A stretch of 64,000 nt of DNA from Betaproteobacteria bacterium GR16-43 (GCA_001953215.1 CP019169.1:3968001-4032000); one strand, 5' to 3'. Numbered from the stretch's first letter, positions 1 to 8,701 are shown. Notes: generated from the letters alone by a model not told the origin. Numbers and translations: made by a program.

Positions 1-181
1 GCTGGGAATCCGCGCCGTAGACGAAAATGGTGAGGAACAGCGTATCGCCCTGCTGGACGACGTTGGCGCCCCAACCGGACTCGGTCGGGACCCACCACTG
101 GTCGCTGTGGTCACGCGTGATGGTCGTGGCGGAAGCCACGGTCGCGAATGCTAGCAACGCGACGGCAAGGAATTTCTTCAT
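1..181 (-). CDS. Secreted hypothetical protein, N-terminal part only (runs off the left edge)
   Basis: Only the first 60 residues lie in the window. The start codon at 181 is preceded by AGGAG about 8 bases upstream. The protein opens with a Sec signal peptide (MKKFLAVALLAFATVASA) and then carries W-W-V-P-T-E-S-G-W-G followed by Q-Q-G-D and L-F-x-T-x-F-x-Y-G. This W..P.ESGWG...QQGD pattern recurs in secreted proteins of beta-proteobacteria, often in several copies, and has no assigned function that I know of. It is probably periplasmic or extracellular. The C-terminal end, and whether the motif repeats, cannot be seen. Confidence 0.75.
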   Translation of the reverse strand, partial: MKKFLAVALLAFATVASATTITRDHSDQWWVPTESGWGANVVQQGDTLFLTIFVYGADSQ

Positions 182-283
182 GGTGATCGCTCCTATACGT
201 TTGAGTGTGAAAGATTCTTCGGTGTTGCTCAATCGTTATTTGATGCCCGTGGTGCAGCAGTACTTCGAGACGCATGCTGAACG

Positions 284-313
284 TTGACCCGGCAACGACG
301 CGCGTGGGAAAAT
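284..313 (+). promoter_or_regulatory. Candidate sigma-70 promoter of tRNA-Val
   Basis: TTGACC at 284-289 (five of six matches to TTGACA) is followed after 18 bases by GAAAAT at 308-313 (four of six to TATAAT). Transcription would start near 320, giving a short leader before the mature tRNA at 339. This is a sequence match only. Confidence 0.4.
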
Positions 314-338
314 AGACCCTTTCAGCCGCAGCAATTTC

Positions 339-413
339 GGGTCGTTAGCTCAGCGGTAGAGCACTGCCTTCACACGGCAGGGGCCACTGGTTCGATCCCA
401 GTACGACCCACCA
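339..413 (+). tRNA. tRNA-Val (anticodon CAC)
   Basis: A full cloverleaf can be folded by eye. The acceptor stem pairs GGGTCGT (339-345) with ACGACCC (403-409). The anticodon stem pairs CTGCC (364-368) with GGCAG (376-380) around the loop TTCACAC, which puts anticodon CAC at 371-373 and reads the valine codon GUG. The T arm is ACTGG-TTCGATC-CCAGT (386-402). The discriminator A410 is followed by an encoded CCA at 411-413. The D-arm has AGCGGTA in its loop. The 270 bases between this gene and the amidase gene hold nothing I can assign. Confidence 0.97.
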
Positions 414-683
414 TCACCCTCCGCAGTTGCTTTCCTTTCCACGCCGGCCGCCCCGGGACTGCGCGGCCACACCAAATTCCGAATCGCCAAAACTCCGCGC
501 TCCATTGCGGCGGTTTTCCCTGCGCGCGCCCAATGCCCTCGCCATGAGACTTTGGTGCTGAAATTCATGGGCTTACCGGAAATCATGGAAGCGCTCCGGG
601 ACTCGATGAAAGAACTGTACACCACTGCGGGAAAAAATCCCACATTTATTTTTCACACCCTGGAAGGCCCGGAAATCCGGGGG

Positions 684-2282
684 CTATGCGGAGGGATTCA
701 CCGACTTGGGGAAGGTTGGAGCCCGGCGGTGCCGAGTCGCCTGCTCGTACGCGTAGGCGATCGCGATCAACCGGGGCTCGCTCCACGCCCGGCCGACGAA
801 CGAGATCCCGCACGGCAGGCCGTGGACGAAGCCCGCGGGAACGGTGATGTGCGGATAGCCCGCTACCGCCGCGGGTGACGTGAAGCCGCCGCCGCTCGCA
901 TCGCCCTTGATGAAGTCGGTGAGCCATGCGGGCCCGCCGGTTGGGGCCACCAGGGCATCGAGCTGCTTTTCGTCCATGATCTTGTCGATGCCTTCGGCGC
1001 GCGAGTACTTGTGGTTGTTCTCGAGCGCTTCGAGGTACTCCTTGCTGTCCAGCCCGCCCTTCGCGACCGACTTGAGGAAGTGCTCCTGGCCGAAGTGCTT
1101 CAGCTCGCGATCGGCGTTCTTCCAGTTGAAGTCCACCAGGTCCTGCAGCGACTTCAGGTTCGAGCCCGGTGCGAACTCGGCGAGGTACGCCGCCATGTCC
1201 GCCTTCATCTCGTAGAGCAGGACTTCGTATTCGCTGGGGCCGTACTTGGCCGCATTCGGAAGCTCGACGTCCACGAGTACGGCGCCGCTCGCCTCGAGCA
1301 CCTTGAGCTGCGCCTCGACAACGGCGGAGACGAGGTCATTGCGCCCGCCGAAGTTCGCGCGGACCACCCCGATGCGCGCGCCCTTGAGGCCCTCCTTGTC
1401 GAGGAAGCGCGTGAAGTCGGTGGCGTACTTGCCGGCATCACCGGTTGCCGCATCGCGCGGATCGGCCCCCGAGAGCGCGGTGAGCAGTGCGGCGGCATCG
1501 GCCACCGTGCGCGCCATGGGACCCGCGGTGTCCTGCGAGTGGGCGATCGGGATGATGCCGTCGCGGCTCACCAGGCCGAGCGTGGGCTTGATGCCGACGA
1601 GGCCGTTCGCGCCCGCCGGTGAAATGATCGAACCGTCGGTCTCCGTGCCTACCGCCACGGCCGCAAGGCTGGCCGCGATCGCCGCTCCGGAACCCGACGA
1701 GGAGCCGCTCGTATTGCGATCGAGCGCATACGGATTGCGCGTGAGTCCCCCGCGCGCACTCCAGCCGGAAGTGGATCGCGTCGAGCGGAAGTTGGCCCAC
1801 TCCGAGAGGTTGGTCTTGCCGAGGATCACCGCGCCCGCCTCGCGCAGCTTCGCGGCCACGAAGGAGTCTCGCGGCGGCTTCACGCCGACGAGGGCCAGCG
1901 AGCCCGCGGTCGTCTGCATCTTGTCGAACGTCGCGATGTTGTCCTTGATCAGCACCGGGATGCCGTGCAACGGACCGCGCGGACCTTTCAATCGGCGTTC
2001 CTTGTCGAGCGCGGCGGCGATCGCGACGGCCTCGGGATTCACCTCGATCACGGAATTGATGCGCGGCCCGCCCTTGTCGATCGTCCGGATGCGCGCGAGA
2101 TAGGCGCGCACGAGGGCTTGCGACGTGAAGCGGCCGGCGACCATCGCGGCCTGGAGCTCGGCGACGCCCGCCTCCACCACGTTCAACTCGGCTCCTGGGC
2201 TGGATGCGGCCATCGCGTGCTCTCCGGAAATGGCGCCGGCCCCGAGGGCCGCCGCGAGACGAATGAATTGACGGCGGTTCAT
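684..2282 (-). CDS. Amidase signature family hydrolase, Tat-exported
   Basis: This 532-residue protein belongs to the amidase signature family, which hydrolyses amide bonds with a Ser-cisSer-Lys triad. Visible motifs are L-I-K-D-N (Lys near 113), the glycine/serine-rich block G-S-S-S-G-S-G-A (near 190), and T-E-T-D-G-S-I-I-S-P carrying the nucleophile region (near 213). The start at 2282 is chosen because it gives a twin-arginine signal (N-R-R-Q-F-I-R-L-A-A-A-L-G-A), so the enzyme should fold in the cytoplasm and act in the periplasm. Its ATG overlaps the TGA of the preceding prepilin-like gene (ATGA), with no evident Shine-Dalgarno sequence, which suggests translational coupling. Substrate is unknown; length fits the family. 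An in-frame upstream start exists but would bury the Tat signal. Confidence 0.9.
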   Translation of the reverse strand: MNRRQFIRLAAALGAGAISGEHAMAASSPGAELNVVEAGVAELQAAMVAGRFTSQALVRAYLARIRTIDKGGPRINSVIEVNPEAVAIAAALDKERRLKGPRGPLHGIPVLIKDNIATFDKMQTTAGSLALVGVKPPRDSFVAAKLREAGAVILGKTNLSEWANFRSTRSTSGWSARGGLTRNPYALDRNTSGSSSGSGAAIAASLAAVAVGTETDGSIISPAGANGLVGIKPTLGLVSRDGIIPIAHSQDTAGPMARTVADAAALLTALSGADPRDAATGDAGKYATDFTRFLDKEGLKGARIGVVRANFGGRNDLVSAVVEAQLKVLEASGAVLVDVELPNAAKYGPSEYEVLLYEMKADMAAYLAEFAPGSNLKSLQDLVDFNWKNADRELKHFGQEHFLKSVAKGGLDSKEYLEALENNHKYSRAEGIDKIMDEKQLDALVAPTGGPAWLTDFIKGDASGGGFTSPAAVAGYPHITVPAGFVHGLPCGISFVGRAWSEPRLIAIAYAYEQATRHRRAPTFPKSVNPSA

Positions 2283-3733
2283 GGGCAGTCGTTCGGGGAG
2301 ATCGCAGTCGGCGAGATGCATTGAGTCACGGAGATCTCGGCAGTGCACGATCTGAGCGATCCCACTAGAAGGGTCGTGTTACTGCCGCCTGACGTAGCGA
2401 AGGGCGCGATATCAACCCGATCGAAGTCCGCACCAGGCGATACCGAGTAGTTCGCGAGCACCCCGCCGCTATTGCAGGCTGTTCTTTCAATTGCAGAAGC
2501 TATTGGCGTACCGCCATAGTAAAAGGTGAAGTGAATCCGCTCGAACTCTCCGCCAGACGTTCCAAAGTCAACAAGCGTGACGCCAAGGGAACGTCCCGGC
2601 GTGGCGAACGTGAAGCGAAGAAATTCTCCGGAGGCGCTATTGAGCGTCGTGTTTACCGAAGCCGTACTCCCTCCGCCAATAGCCCCGATACCCTGCCCCG
2701 ACGCTCCCACGCCAGACGAGATATCGCGTCCTGGCGAAGCCTGGATCGTGATCGCTCCCGCTCCCGAACCAAAGGTGAACGAGGTCTGACCTGTGTTATT
2801 CGTCGGAGCAAGTCCCGCGGTCGAAAGGGCCGCGCGATCGAAGTTCTGAACGCCGACCGTCGCGAGTGCCAAGGCCGTTGAGCCCGCGCTCGCGCCCCAA
2901 TCGCGTGGCCCCAACTTTGATCGCTCCAACAACTCCGCAAACCTCATGTAGACGACAAGATCGTCGAAGTGGGTCACTGCATCTGGTAGCACGCCCAACG
3001 ATCTTGGAGAGTTGTAGAACGGACCAGACGTTCCCGCGTTCGAAGCTTCCTCTCCGGTGGTGTTCGGCATGGATGCCATGCGTTGACCGCTAGGAAGCTC
3101 TGCGCCGTACCCGGTCGGTCCATGGCTAATAAGTACGAATGCCATCCCCTGCTGATTGGCTCCGTTTTCAACGACCGTCATCGTGGGGCGGACCACGCCA
3201 TCGAACTTTGTTGGCGAGTTCACATGCGTGGAAAGATCCGCGCGATCGCCCTTGCAGAGCTCACCTGCGCCAAGGGCAAGCGTGTTGCCCGCAAGCGCAG
3301 GATTCGAATTGCAATTGATCTTGCTCGCGCCCTTCGCCTGCGTCAGTCCATTCGCTCCAGAGGCAACGCGGTATGAGATCAAACGGTTCCAACCATCAAG
3401 CGCTTCCTCGGGACGAAGACCGAGCGTGATCCAGGGGACGATGTCGCTGCCCGCAGTGCAGTTCGATCCGCTGCCCTTCGCCAGTCCGTCGAGACTTGAT
3501 GCGATTCCAGGGCAAGGAAGAGATTCATTCTTCGTCGCATAGAGCACCAAGGCATCGGAAATCCTTGCAAGATTTGTTCGTGTCCGATCCTCGCCGGCCA
3601 GCGAAACGTCGGATGCGATAAACGCTCTGGCCAGATAGAGCGAAGCAGATACAAGCAAAAGCAACGCAACAATTGCGAATGCCGAGATGCCGGACTGGGC
3701 CGCGCGAGAAGGCGACACACGAAATCGGAGCAC
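2279..3733 (-). CDS. Prepilin-like membrane-anchored protein (second of a pair)
   Basis: The 484-residue product begins with a short basic leader and one long hydrophobic helix (residues 15-38), like pilin-type proteins, but it lacks the canonical G-F-T-L-I-E cleavage block. The part after the helix is paralogous to the upstream neighbour: both have L-P-C-P, then V-P-W-x-T-L-G-L, then D-G-W, then Y-R-V. The region after about residue 280 is glycine, serine and threonine-rich with paired cysteines near the C-terminus, as expected outside the cytoplasm. The start is GTG at 3733; its G is also the last base of the neighbour's TAG stop. It may be a minor pseudopilin or a surface protein carried by a type IV filament machine; no assembly genes are present here. 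Confidence 0.7.
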   Translation of the reverse strand: MLRFRVSPSRAAQSGISAFAIVALLLLVSASLYLARAFIASDVSLAGEDRTRTNLARISDALVLYATKNESLPCPGIASSLDGLAKGSGSNCTAGSDIVPWITLGLRPEEALDGWNRLISYRVASGANGLTQAKGASKINCNSNPALAGNTLALGAGELCKGDRADLSTHVNSPTKFDGVVRPTMTVVENGANQQGMAFVLISHGPTGYGAELPSGQRMASMPNTTGEEASNAGTSGPFYNSPRSLGVLPDAVTHFDDLVVYMRFAELLERSKLGPRDWGASAGSTALALATVGVQNFDRAALSTAGLAPTNNTGQTSFTFGSGAGAITIQASPGRDISSGVGASGQGIGAIGGGSTASVNTTLNSASGEFLRFTFATPGRSLGVTLVDFGTSGGEFERIHFTFYYGGTPIASAIERTACNSGGVLANYSVSPGADFDRVDIAPFATSGGSNTTLLVGSLRSCTAEISVTQCISPTAISPNDCP

Positions 3734-4647
3734 TAGTGCGCTCGAGGGCCGAGCTGCGCCTTAGTGGCCACAGTAAGGATGGAAGGACGCAACACAAAGT
3801 CATCGAAGTGGCCGGTGCCGTCGGCGTACACGGGGAAGTCGTCCACGTAATATCCCAGCCCGCCCAAGTTGGCAGCATTTCGACCTTCTTCAGTGCCGAG
3901 CGATGGCCCTGATGCGGCTTGAATCACACCAGCGCCGTCATACCCACCCGCGCGATTCTCTCCAGGGCTGACGACGATGTACGCGGCACCGGTGTTCGCA
4001 GCCGGATCCATAACCTTTGTTGGCGCAACATTAAGGTTGCGGATCTCAAGCCCCTTGTTGACCGTGACAAGCAAGGGCGCCCTGCAGTTGCCGGGCACAA
4101 ATGGACTTGCGCACGCCGGGTTGCAATATCCCGCGGGATTCGCCGGAGTGCCAGGCACCGCAGTCACATCATTGCCAGCTGGATCGCAGTACGACAGATT
4201 CATCGCGTACTGCCTTGCGAATTCAGGGGTGACACGATATGTCAGGCGAGTGCCCCAGCCATCCGTGACATCCGCTTCCGCCAGTCCCAGAGTCCGCCAA
4301 GGCACTACTCCGCGCGCCTGGCTTCCAGCAACCCCGTCAACGCTACATTGATTGGCGGGCGTTACGGGCACTGTCGTCGTACGCTCGACTCCGGCATTGG
4401 CGCCTGACGAGGGTATCGCCCCATCCGCAGGGCAAGGCAACCGCTGGTTCTGCGATACGAAGAGCGCCAACGCCGTCTCGACCTGGGCGAGTTTGTTGCG
4501 CGTCGCCTCCCTCCGCTGCTGTCCAATCAAACTCGCCGAGATCCCGATCATCATGGTGAGCAGCAAGCCCATGATGGCGATCACGATGGCGATCTCGATC
4601 AGCGTGAATCCACGCTCGCGAGGCGAAAAAAATCCCGGCTGGGTCAT
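3733..4647 (-). CDS. Type IV prepilin / pseudopilin-like protein
   Basis: The 304-residue protein has a class-III prepilin signal: a 13-residue leader ending in R-E-R-G, then F-T-L-I-E with the invariant Glu5, then a 20-residue hydrophobic helix. A prepilin peptidase should cut after Gly. The rest contains L-P-C-P-A, V-P-W-R-T-L-G-L, D-G-W and Y-R-V shared with the next gene, plus several cysteine pairs. Its ATG is the only plausible start before the cleavage site. That ATG lies in the 7-base loop of a perfect hairpin that looks like the terminator of the upstream dctP gene, and no Shine-Dalgarno sequence is visible. Exact role (pilus, type II secretion, or surface adhesin) is not known. Confidence 0.82.
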   Translation of the reverse strand: MTQPGFFSPRERGFTLIEIAIVIAIMGLLLTMMIGISASLIGQQRREATRNKLAQVETALALFVSQNQRLPCPADGAIPSSGANAGVERTTTVPVTPANQCSVDGVAGSQARGVVPWRTLGLAEADVTDGWGTRLTYRVTPEFARQYAMNLSYCDPAGNDVTAVPGTPANPAGYCNPACASPFVPGNCRAPLLVTVNKGLEIRNLNVAPTKVMDPAANTGAAYIVVSPGENRAGGYDGAGVIQAASGPSLGTEEGRNAANLGGLGYYVDDFPVYADGTGHFDDFVLRPSILTVATKAQLGPRAH

Positions 4648-4657
4648 AGCCGGGATT
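4626..4657 (-). terminator. Intrinsic terminator after dctP, overlapping the next start codon
   Basis: Reading the minus strand, a perfect 10-bp stem (arms at 4648-4657 and 4631-4640) with a 7-base loop is followed at once by a run of seven T (4626-4632, overlapping the foot of the stem). It lies 22 bases past the dctP stop. The loop contains the ATG of the prepilin gene (4645-4647). Confidence 0.75.
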
Positions 4658-4678
4658 CTACTGGAGGAACAGGCTTAA

Positions 4679-5653
4679 CTACTTGATTGCCTGAAGCTTG
4701 TCGTAGGTCGCCTTGTCCCAGGTGGCGTCCGGGCCGTTGTGCAGCTTCATCGTGGCTTCGCGGAACGGGGCGCGGTTCACCTTGGTGACGGTCTTGCCGC
4801 GCTTCTCGAACTCCGCACCCAGCTTCTGCTCGATGGACACGATCTCTTCCGTGGCCTTGCCGGCGGCTTCCCGCAGCACCGCCACGAAGACCTGCTTGTC
4901 GGCATCGGACAGCTTGTTCCACGTCGGGCCTCCCACGATCGTCAGGAGAGCATCCGTGATGTGGCCCGTCAGCACTATGAACTTTTGCACTTCATAGAAC
5001 TTCTTGGCGTCGATCGTGGGCAGCGGGTTCTCCTGCGCGTCGACCGTGCCGTTCTGCAGCGCAAGGTAGACCTCGGCGAAGGCGATCGGCGTGGGGTTCG
5101 CTCCGACCGCGCGCGGGAACATCGTGTAGAGCGGCGCGTCGGGCACGCGGATCTTCAGGCCCTTCATGTCCTCGGGCTTGTTGATCGCCTTGTTCGAGGT
5201 CACGTGGCGCTCGCCGTAGTACGTGATCGCGGCCACCTTGTTGCCCGCGTTCTTCTGCTGGTAGCCATCGGCCAGCTCGTCCAGCAGCTTGGAGGTGGAG
5301 AACGCCTTCCAGTGCGCGAAGTCCCGGAACATGTAGGGCGCGCCGCCGATGGCGAGCGGACCATACGTGCGGCCCGCGAAGAGCTGCCCCGTGTAGATGA
5401 TGTCCACGGTGCCGAGCGTGAGGCCCTGGTTGATGTCCGTCTCCTTGCCGAGCGAGGACGCGGGGAACACTTCGACGTTGTAGCGATTGTTCGTACGCTT
5501 GGCGATCTCGCCCGCGGCCCAGACCGCGGCCGTGTGGTACGCCTCGCTCGTCTCATACACGTGGGCCCACTTCAGCTTCGTCTGCGCCATCGCGGCACCG
5601 GACACGAGTCCGAGAATCGCAGCCACGGCCACCACCTTGAATAGCCTCGTCAT
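4679..5653 (-). CDS. dctP: TRAP transporter substrate-binding protein, DctP family
   Basis: This 324-residue periplasmic receptor has a Sec signal peptide ending A-M-A at about residue 23 and then the DctP fold opening with L-K-W-A-H-V-Y-E-T-S. Family hallmarks include the G-L-K-I-R-V-P segment with the arginine that binds the substrate carboxylate, and Q-N-G-T-V-D-A-Q-E-N-P. It delivers a carboxylated substrate, probably a sugar acid, to the DctQM membrane complex encoded upstream in the same operon. A strong GGAGGAGAG sits just before the ATG. It is the last gene of the run gntR-dctQ-dctM-uxaA-like-dctP and is followed by an intrinsic terminator. Confidence 0.93.
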   Translation of the reverse strand: MTRLFKVVAVAAILGLVSGAAMAQTKLKWAHVYETSEAYHTAAVWAAGEIAKRTNNRYNVEVFPASSLGKETDINQGLTLGTVDIIYTGQLFAGRTYGPLAIGGAPYMFRDFAHWKAFSTSKLLDELADGYQQKNAGNKVAAITYYGERHVTSNKAINKPEDMKGLKIRVPDAPLYTMFPRAVGANPTPIAFAEVYLALQNGTVDAQENPLPTIDAKKFYEVQKFIVLTGHITDALLTIVGGPTWNKLSDADKQVFVAVLREAAGKATEEIVSIEQKLGAEFEKRGKTVTKVNRAPFREATMKLHNGPDATWDKATYDKLQAIK

Positions 5654-5675
5654 TTCTCTCTCCTCCTTGTTTTGA

Positions 5676-5717
5676 CTTCTCTGCGATCTCTGCGTCCTCT
5701 GCGGTTCACTGCCTTTT
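5676..5717. repeat. Intercistronic CTGCG-type repeat, copy A
   Basis: The gap between the uxaA-like gene and dctP contains a CT-rich tandem motif (CTCTGCGATCTCTGCG, then TCCTCTGCGG and TGCCTTTTT). It resembles the ATCTGCG repeats at 10804-10845, 10875-10928 and 36564-36617 in both the CTGCGG core and the flanking TGCC-T tract. It is the most diverged of the four. Confidence 0.5.
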
Positions 5718-5722
5718 TCTTC

Positions 5723-7246
5723 CTACATCACGGCTCCAAGCTGCCACGGCACGAACTCATCCGCGCCAAAGCCATGCATTTCACTCTTGCTGGGCTGGCC
5801 CGAGGCCGTCGCGAGAATCAGCTGGAAGATCCGCTCGCCCGCCTCCTGCACCGACAGCGATCCATCGAGGATCTCGCCGCAATTGATGTCCATGTCGTCG
5901 CTCATGCGCTGGTACATGGTCGTGTTGGTCGCGAGCTTGAGCGAAGGCGAAGGCTTGCAGCCATACACCGAGCCCCGCCCGGTCGTGAAGCAGATCATGT
6001 TCGCGCCCCCCGCCACCTGGCCGGTCGCGGAGACCGGGTCGTAGCCCGGCGTGTCCATGAACACGAAACCCTTCGCGGTGACCGGTGTTGCGTACTCGTA
6101 GACGTCCATCAGGCCGGTCGTGCCGCCCTTCGCGACCGCACCCAGCGATTTCTCGAGGATGGTCGTGAGCCCGCCGGCCTTGTTGCCGGGCGAGGGATTG
6201 TTGTTCATCTCGCCCTTCTCGCGTGCCGTGTACTCCTCCCACCAATGGATGCGATCGACAATCTTCTGGCCCACGGCCTTGCTGACCGCGCGCCGCGTGA
6301 GCAGGTGCTCGGCGCCGTAGATCTCGGGCGTCTCGGAAAGGATCGCCGTGCCGCCGTGCTTCACGAGGAGGTCCACCGCGGCGCCGAGCGCGGGATTCGC
6401 CGTGATCCCCGAGTAGCCGTCCGAGCCCCCGCACTGGAGCCCGACGACGATGTGGCTCGCCGGCACCGTTTCGCGCTTCACCTGGTTGGCGATCGGGAGC
6501 ATTTCCTTCACGAGCCGCACACCCTCGGCCACGGCCTTCGCGGTACCGCCCTGGTCCTGGATCGTCATGGTGTGGAGCAACTGGCCTTCGCGCAGGCCCT
6601 GCGTGAACACGAGCGCGTCCATCTGGTTCGCTTCGCAGCCGAGCCCGATGATCAGCACGCCCGCGAAGTTGGGATGGCGTGCATAGCCTGCGAGCGTGCG
6701 GCGAAGGATGTCGATCCCCTCGCCCGTCGAGCCCATGCCACAGCCCGTCGTGTGCACGAGCGGCACCACGCCGTCGACATTCGGGAATGCCTTCAAGGCG
6801 TCGCCACGGAACGCCTCGGCCACGTACTTCGAGACCGTCGCGGAGCAGTTCACGGTGGACAGGATGCCGATGTAGTTGCGCGTCGCGACGCGCCCATCCG
6901 GCCGAACGATGCCCTGGAACGTGGCCGCGGGGCTCGCGAACTGCGTCGGTTGATAGGTTTCGCCGAACGCATAGTCGCGCGCGAAGTCCCGCACCTCGAG
7001 GTTGTGCACGTGCACATGCTGCCCGGGCGCGATCGGCCGCGTGGCGAAGCCGATCACCTGGTTGTAGCGGTGCACGGGGGCATCGACCGCGATGGCCTTC
7101 GTCGCCACCTTGTGCCCGGCGGGAATGCGCTCGGCGACGACGACGCCTTCCTTGAGCAGGTTGGTGCCGGCTTCCAGCTCGCGGCAGGCGATGACCACGT
7201 CATCGGCGGGGTTGAGGCGAAGATAGAGCGGCGTCTCTCGAAGCAT
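5723..7246 (-). CDS. UxaA/GarD-family sugar-acid dehydratase (altronate dehydratase-like)
   Basis: The 507-residue protein is full length for the UxaA family, which removes water from an aldonic or aldaric acid to give a 2-keto-3-deoxy acid in the cytoplasm. An N-terminal SAF domain (roughly 10-90, with P-A-G-H-K-V-A and a histidine-rich H-V-H-V-H-N-L segment) precedes the catalytic part, with N-Y-I-G-I-L-S-T-V-N-C-S-A-T, H-T-T-G-C-G, G-L-G-C-E-A-N-Q and L-Q-C-G-G-S-D-G-Y-S-G-I-T-A-N-P. A GGAGGG ribosome site lies 6 bases before the ATG. It is flanked by TRAP genes, so its substrate is probably what DctPQM imports. Altronate is the classic substrate, but the nearby SDR and FAH hydrolase argue for a non-phosphorylative route, so the specificity is open. 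Confidence 0.87.
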   Translation of the reverse strand: MLRETPLYLRLNPADDVVIACRELEAGTNLLKEGVVVAERIPAGHKVATKAIAVDAPVHRYNQVIGFATRPIAPGQHVHVHNLEVRDFARDYAFGETYQPTQFASPAATFQGIVRPDGRVATRNYIGILSTVNCSATVSKYVAEAFRGDALKAFPNVDGVVPLVHTTGCGMGSTGEGIDILRRTLAGYARHPNFAGVLIIGLGCEANQMDALVFTQGLREGQLLHTMTIQDQGGTAKAVAEGVRLVKEMLPIANQVKRETVPASHIVVGLQCGGSDGYSGITANPALGAAVDLLVKHGGTAILSETPEIYGAEHLLTRRAVSKAVGQKIVDRIHWWEEYTAREKGEMNNNPSPGNKAGGLTTILEKSLGAVAKGGTTGLMDVYEYATPVTAKGFVFMDTPGYDPVSATGQVAGGANMICFTTGRGSVYGCKPSPSLKLATNTTMYQRMSDDMDINCGEILDGSLSVQEAGERIFQLILATASGQPSKSEMHGFGADEFVPWQLGAVM

Positions 7247-7263
7247 GTCGATCCCTCCGAAAT

Positions 7264-7292
7264 CAATTATTTCTACCCTGACCCCGATTTTT
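7264..7292 (-). repeat. GGGGTCAGGGTAG intercistronic repeat, copy 1
   Basis: On the minus strand, AAAATCGGGGTCAGGG followed by TAGAAATAAT begins directly at the dctM stop codon and fills the start of the gap before the uxaA-like gene. The same unit occurs at 38868-38893 and twice at 40931-40984. Confidence 0.8.
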
Positions 7293-8701
7293 CATTTCAT
7301 CAAGTTCGGCAGCCAGAGACTGATCTGGGGAATGTACGTTACCAGCACGAGGCTGATCAGGAGCGGCACCAGCCACGGCAGGATGGCCATGGTCGTTCGT
7401 TCCACCGAGAGTTTCGCGACCCTCGCCAATACGAACAGCACCAGCCCCATCGGTGGATGCAAGAGCCCGATCATGAGGTTCAGCACCATCACCAATCCGA
7501 AATGAACCGGGTCGATGCCCAGTTTGTGCACGATCGGCAGCAGGATCGGAACGAGGATCGTGATGGCCGCCGTGGGCTCGAGGAAGCAGCCGACGAAAAG
7601 CATCAGCAGGTTGGCCAGCAGCAGGAAACCCCAGGGCGTGGAGGTCACCGAGAGCACCCAGGAAGCGATCATCTCCGTGGTGCGCGTGGCCGTGAGCATC
7701 CAGCCGAAGATCGACGCCGCCGCGACGATGAAGAGCACCGCCGACGTGGTCTCGATGGTATCCATCGAGACCTTCACCAGCATCTTCATGTTCATGACGC
7801 GATACCAGACGATGCCCAGGAAGAGCGCCCAGACGCAGGCGGCGATCGCACCCTCCGTGGCGGTGAAGACCCCGGTCGTCATCCCGCCGATCAGCAGCAC
7901 CGGCGTCATGATCGGCAGCACGGCCTGGAACTTGAATTTCCAGTCCGCGGCGAGCAACACGATGAGGCCGCACACCACCGCAGTCTGCGGCCCGATGCCG
8001 CCGAATTCCACCGCGACCCAGATCGCCGCGGGCCAGCCCAGCGCGATGACGAGTTCGCCGAAGGACCGCAGCACGCGCGGCCACTGGAACGGCACGTCGG
8101 CGCCCCACTTGTTCTTGTGCGCGTAGTACGCGACCGTGAGCATCATGAGGATCGCCATGACCGCGCCCGGCACGATGCCCGCCAGGAACAGCGAGCCCAC
8201 CGAGACGTTGGCGAACAACGCGTAGATCACGAACGGCAGCGACGGCGGGATGATCGGCCCGAGCGTCGCCGAGGCCGCGGTGACGCCCACCGAAAACTCC
8301 TTCGAGTAGCCGTGCTCGGTCATCGCCTTGATCTCGATCGTGCCCAGCCCTGCCGCGTCCGCGATCGCCGTGCCCGACATCCCTGCGAAGATCACGGAGC
8401 CCACCACGTTCACATGGCCCAGCCCGCCGCGCAGCCAACCCACGAGTCCCAGCGCGAAGTTGTAGATGCGGTTGGTGATGCCCGCGGAATTCATGAGGTT
8501 GCCCGCCATGATGAAGAACGGCACCGCGAGGAGCGGGAAGGAATCCAGGCCGCCCACCATGCGGTGGATCACCACGTAGTCGGGGATGTTGCCCGACACC
8601 ATGACGTAGACGAGCGAGGCGCCCGCCATCGCGATGGCCACGGGGATGCCGGAGGCCATGAGGCCCAGGAAAAGCAGCTTGAAGGTTCCGGGCCCCATCA
8701 T
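7292..8701 (-). CDS. dctM: TRAP transporter large permease, DctM family
   Basis: The 469-residue protein is the large integral subunit that couples sodium-driven import to DctP. It is hydrophobic throughout, with about a dozen predicted helices and the family motifs P-F-F-I-M-A-G-N-L-M, G-M-S-G-T-A-I-A-D-A-A-G and S-A-T-L-G-P-I-I-P-P-S. It is some 40 residues longer than the common 425-430, because of an extra hydrophobic stretch near residues 240-290. The start at 8701 (ATGATG) overlaps the dctQ stop, as is usual for QM pairs. A longer in-frame reading upstream overlaps dctQ and is not credible. Confidence 0.93.
   Translation of the reverse strand: MMGPGTFKLLFLGLMASGIPVAIAMAGASLVYVMVSGNIPDYVVIHRMVGGLDSFPLLAVPFFIMAGNLMNSAGITNRIYNFALGLVGWLRGGLGHVNVVGSVIFAGMSGTAIADAAGLGTIEIKAMTEHGYSKEFSVGVTAASATLGPIIPPSLPFVIYALFANVSVGSLFLAGIVPGAVMAILMMLTVAYYAHKNKWGADVPFQWPRVLRSFGELVIALGWPAAIWVAVEFGGIGPQTAVVCGLIVLLAADWKFKFQAVLPIMTPVLLIGGMTTGVFTATEGAIAACVWALFLGIVWYRVMNMKMLVKVSMDTIETTSAVLFIVAAASIFGWMLTATRTTEMIASWVLSVTSTPWGFLLLANLLMLFVGCFLEPTAAITILVPILLPIVHKLGIDPVHFGLVMVLNLMIGLLHPPMGLVLFVLARVAKLSVERTTMAILPWLVPLLISLVLVTYIPQISLWLPNLMK

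Noticed and set aside
640-660. An intrinsic terminator after the amidase gene
   Set aside because: The stem is only four base pairs around A/T and would not be stable.
552-878. A 108-codon open frame after the tRNA, partly outside the amidase gene
   Set aside because: Most of it is antisense to the amidase C-terminus, there is no ribosome site, and the sequence outside the gene resembles no family.
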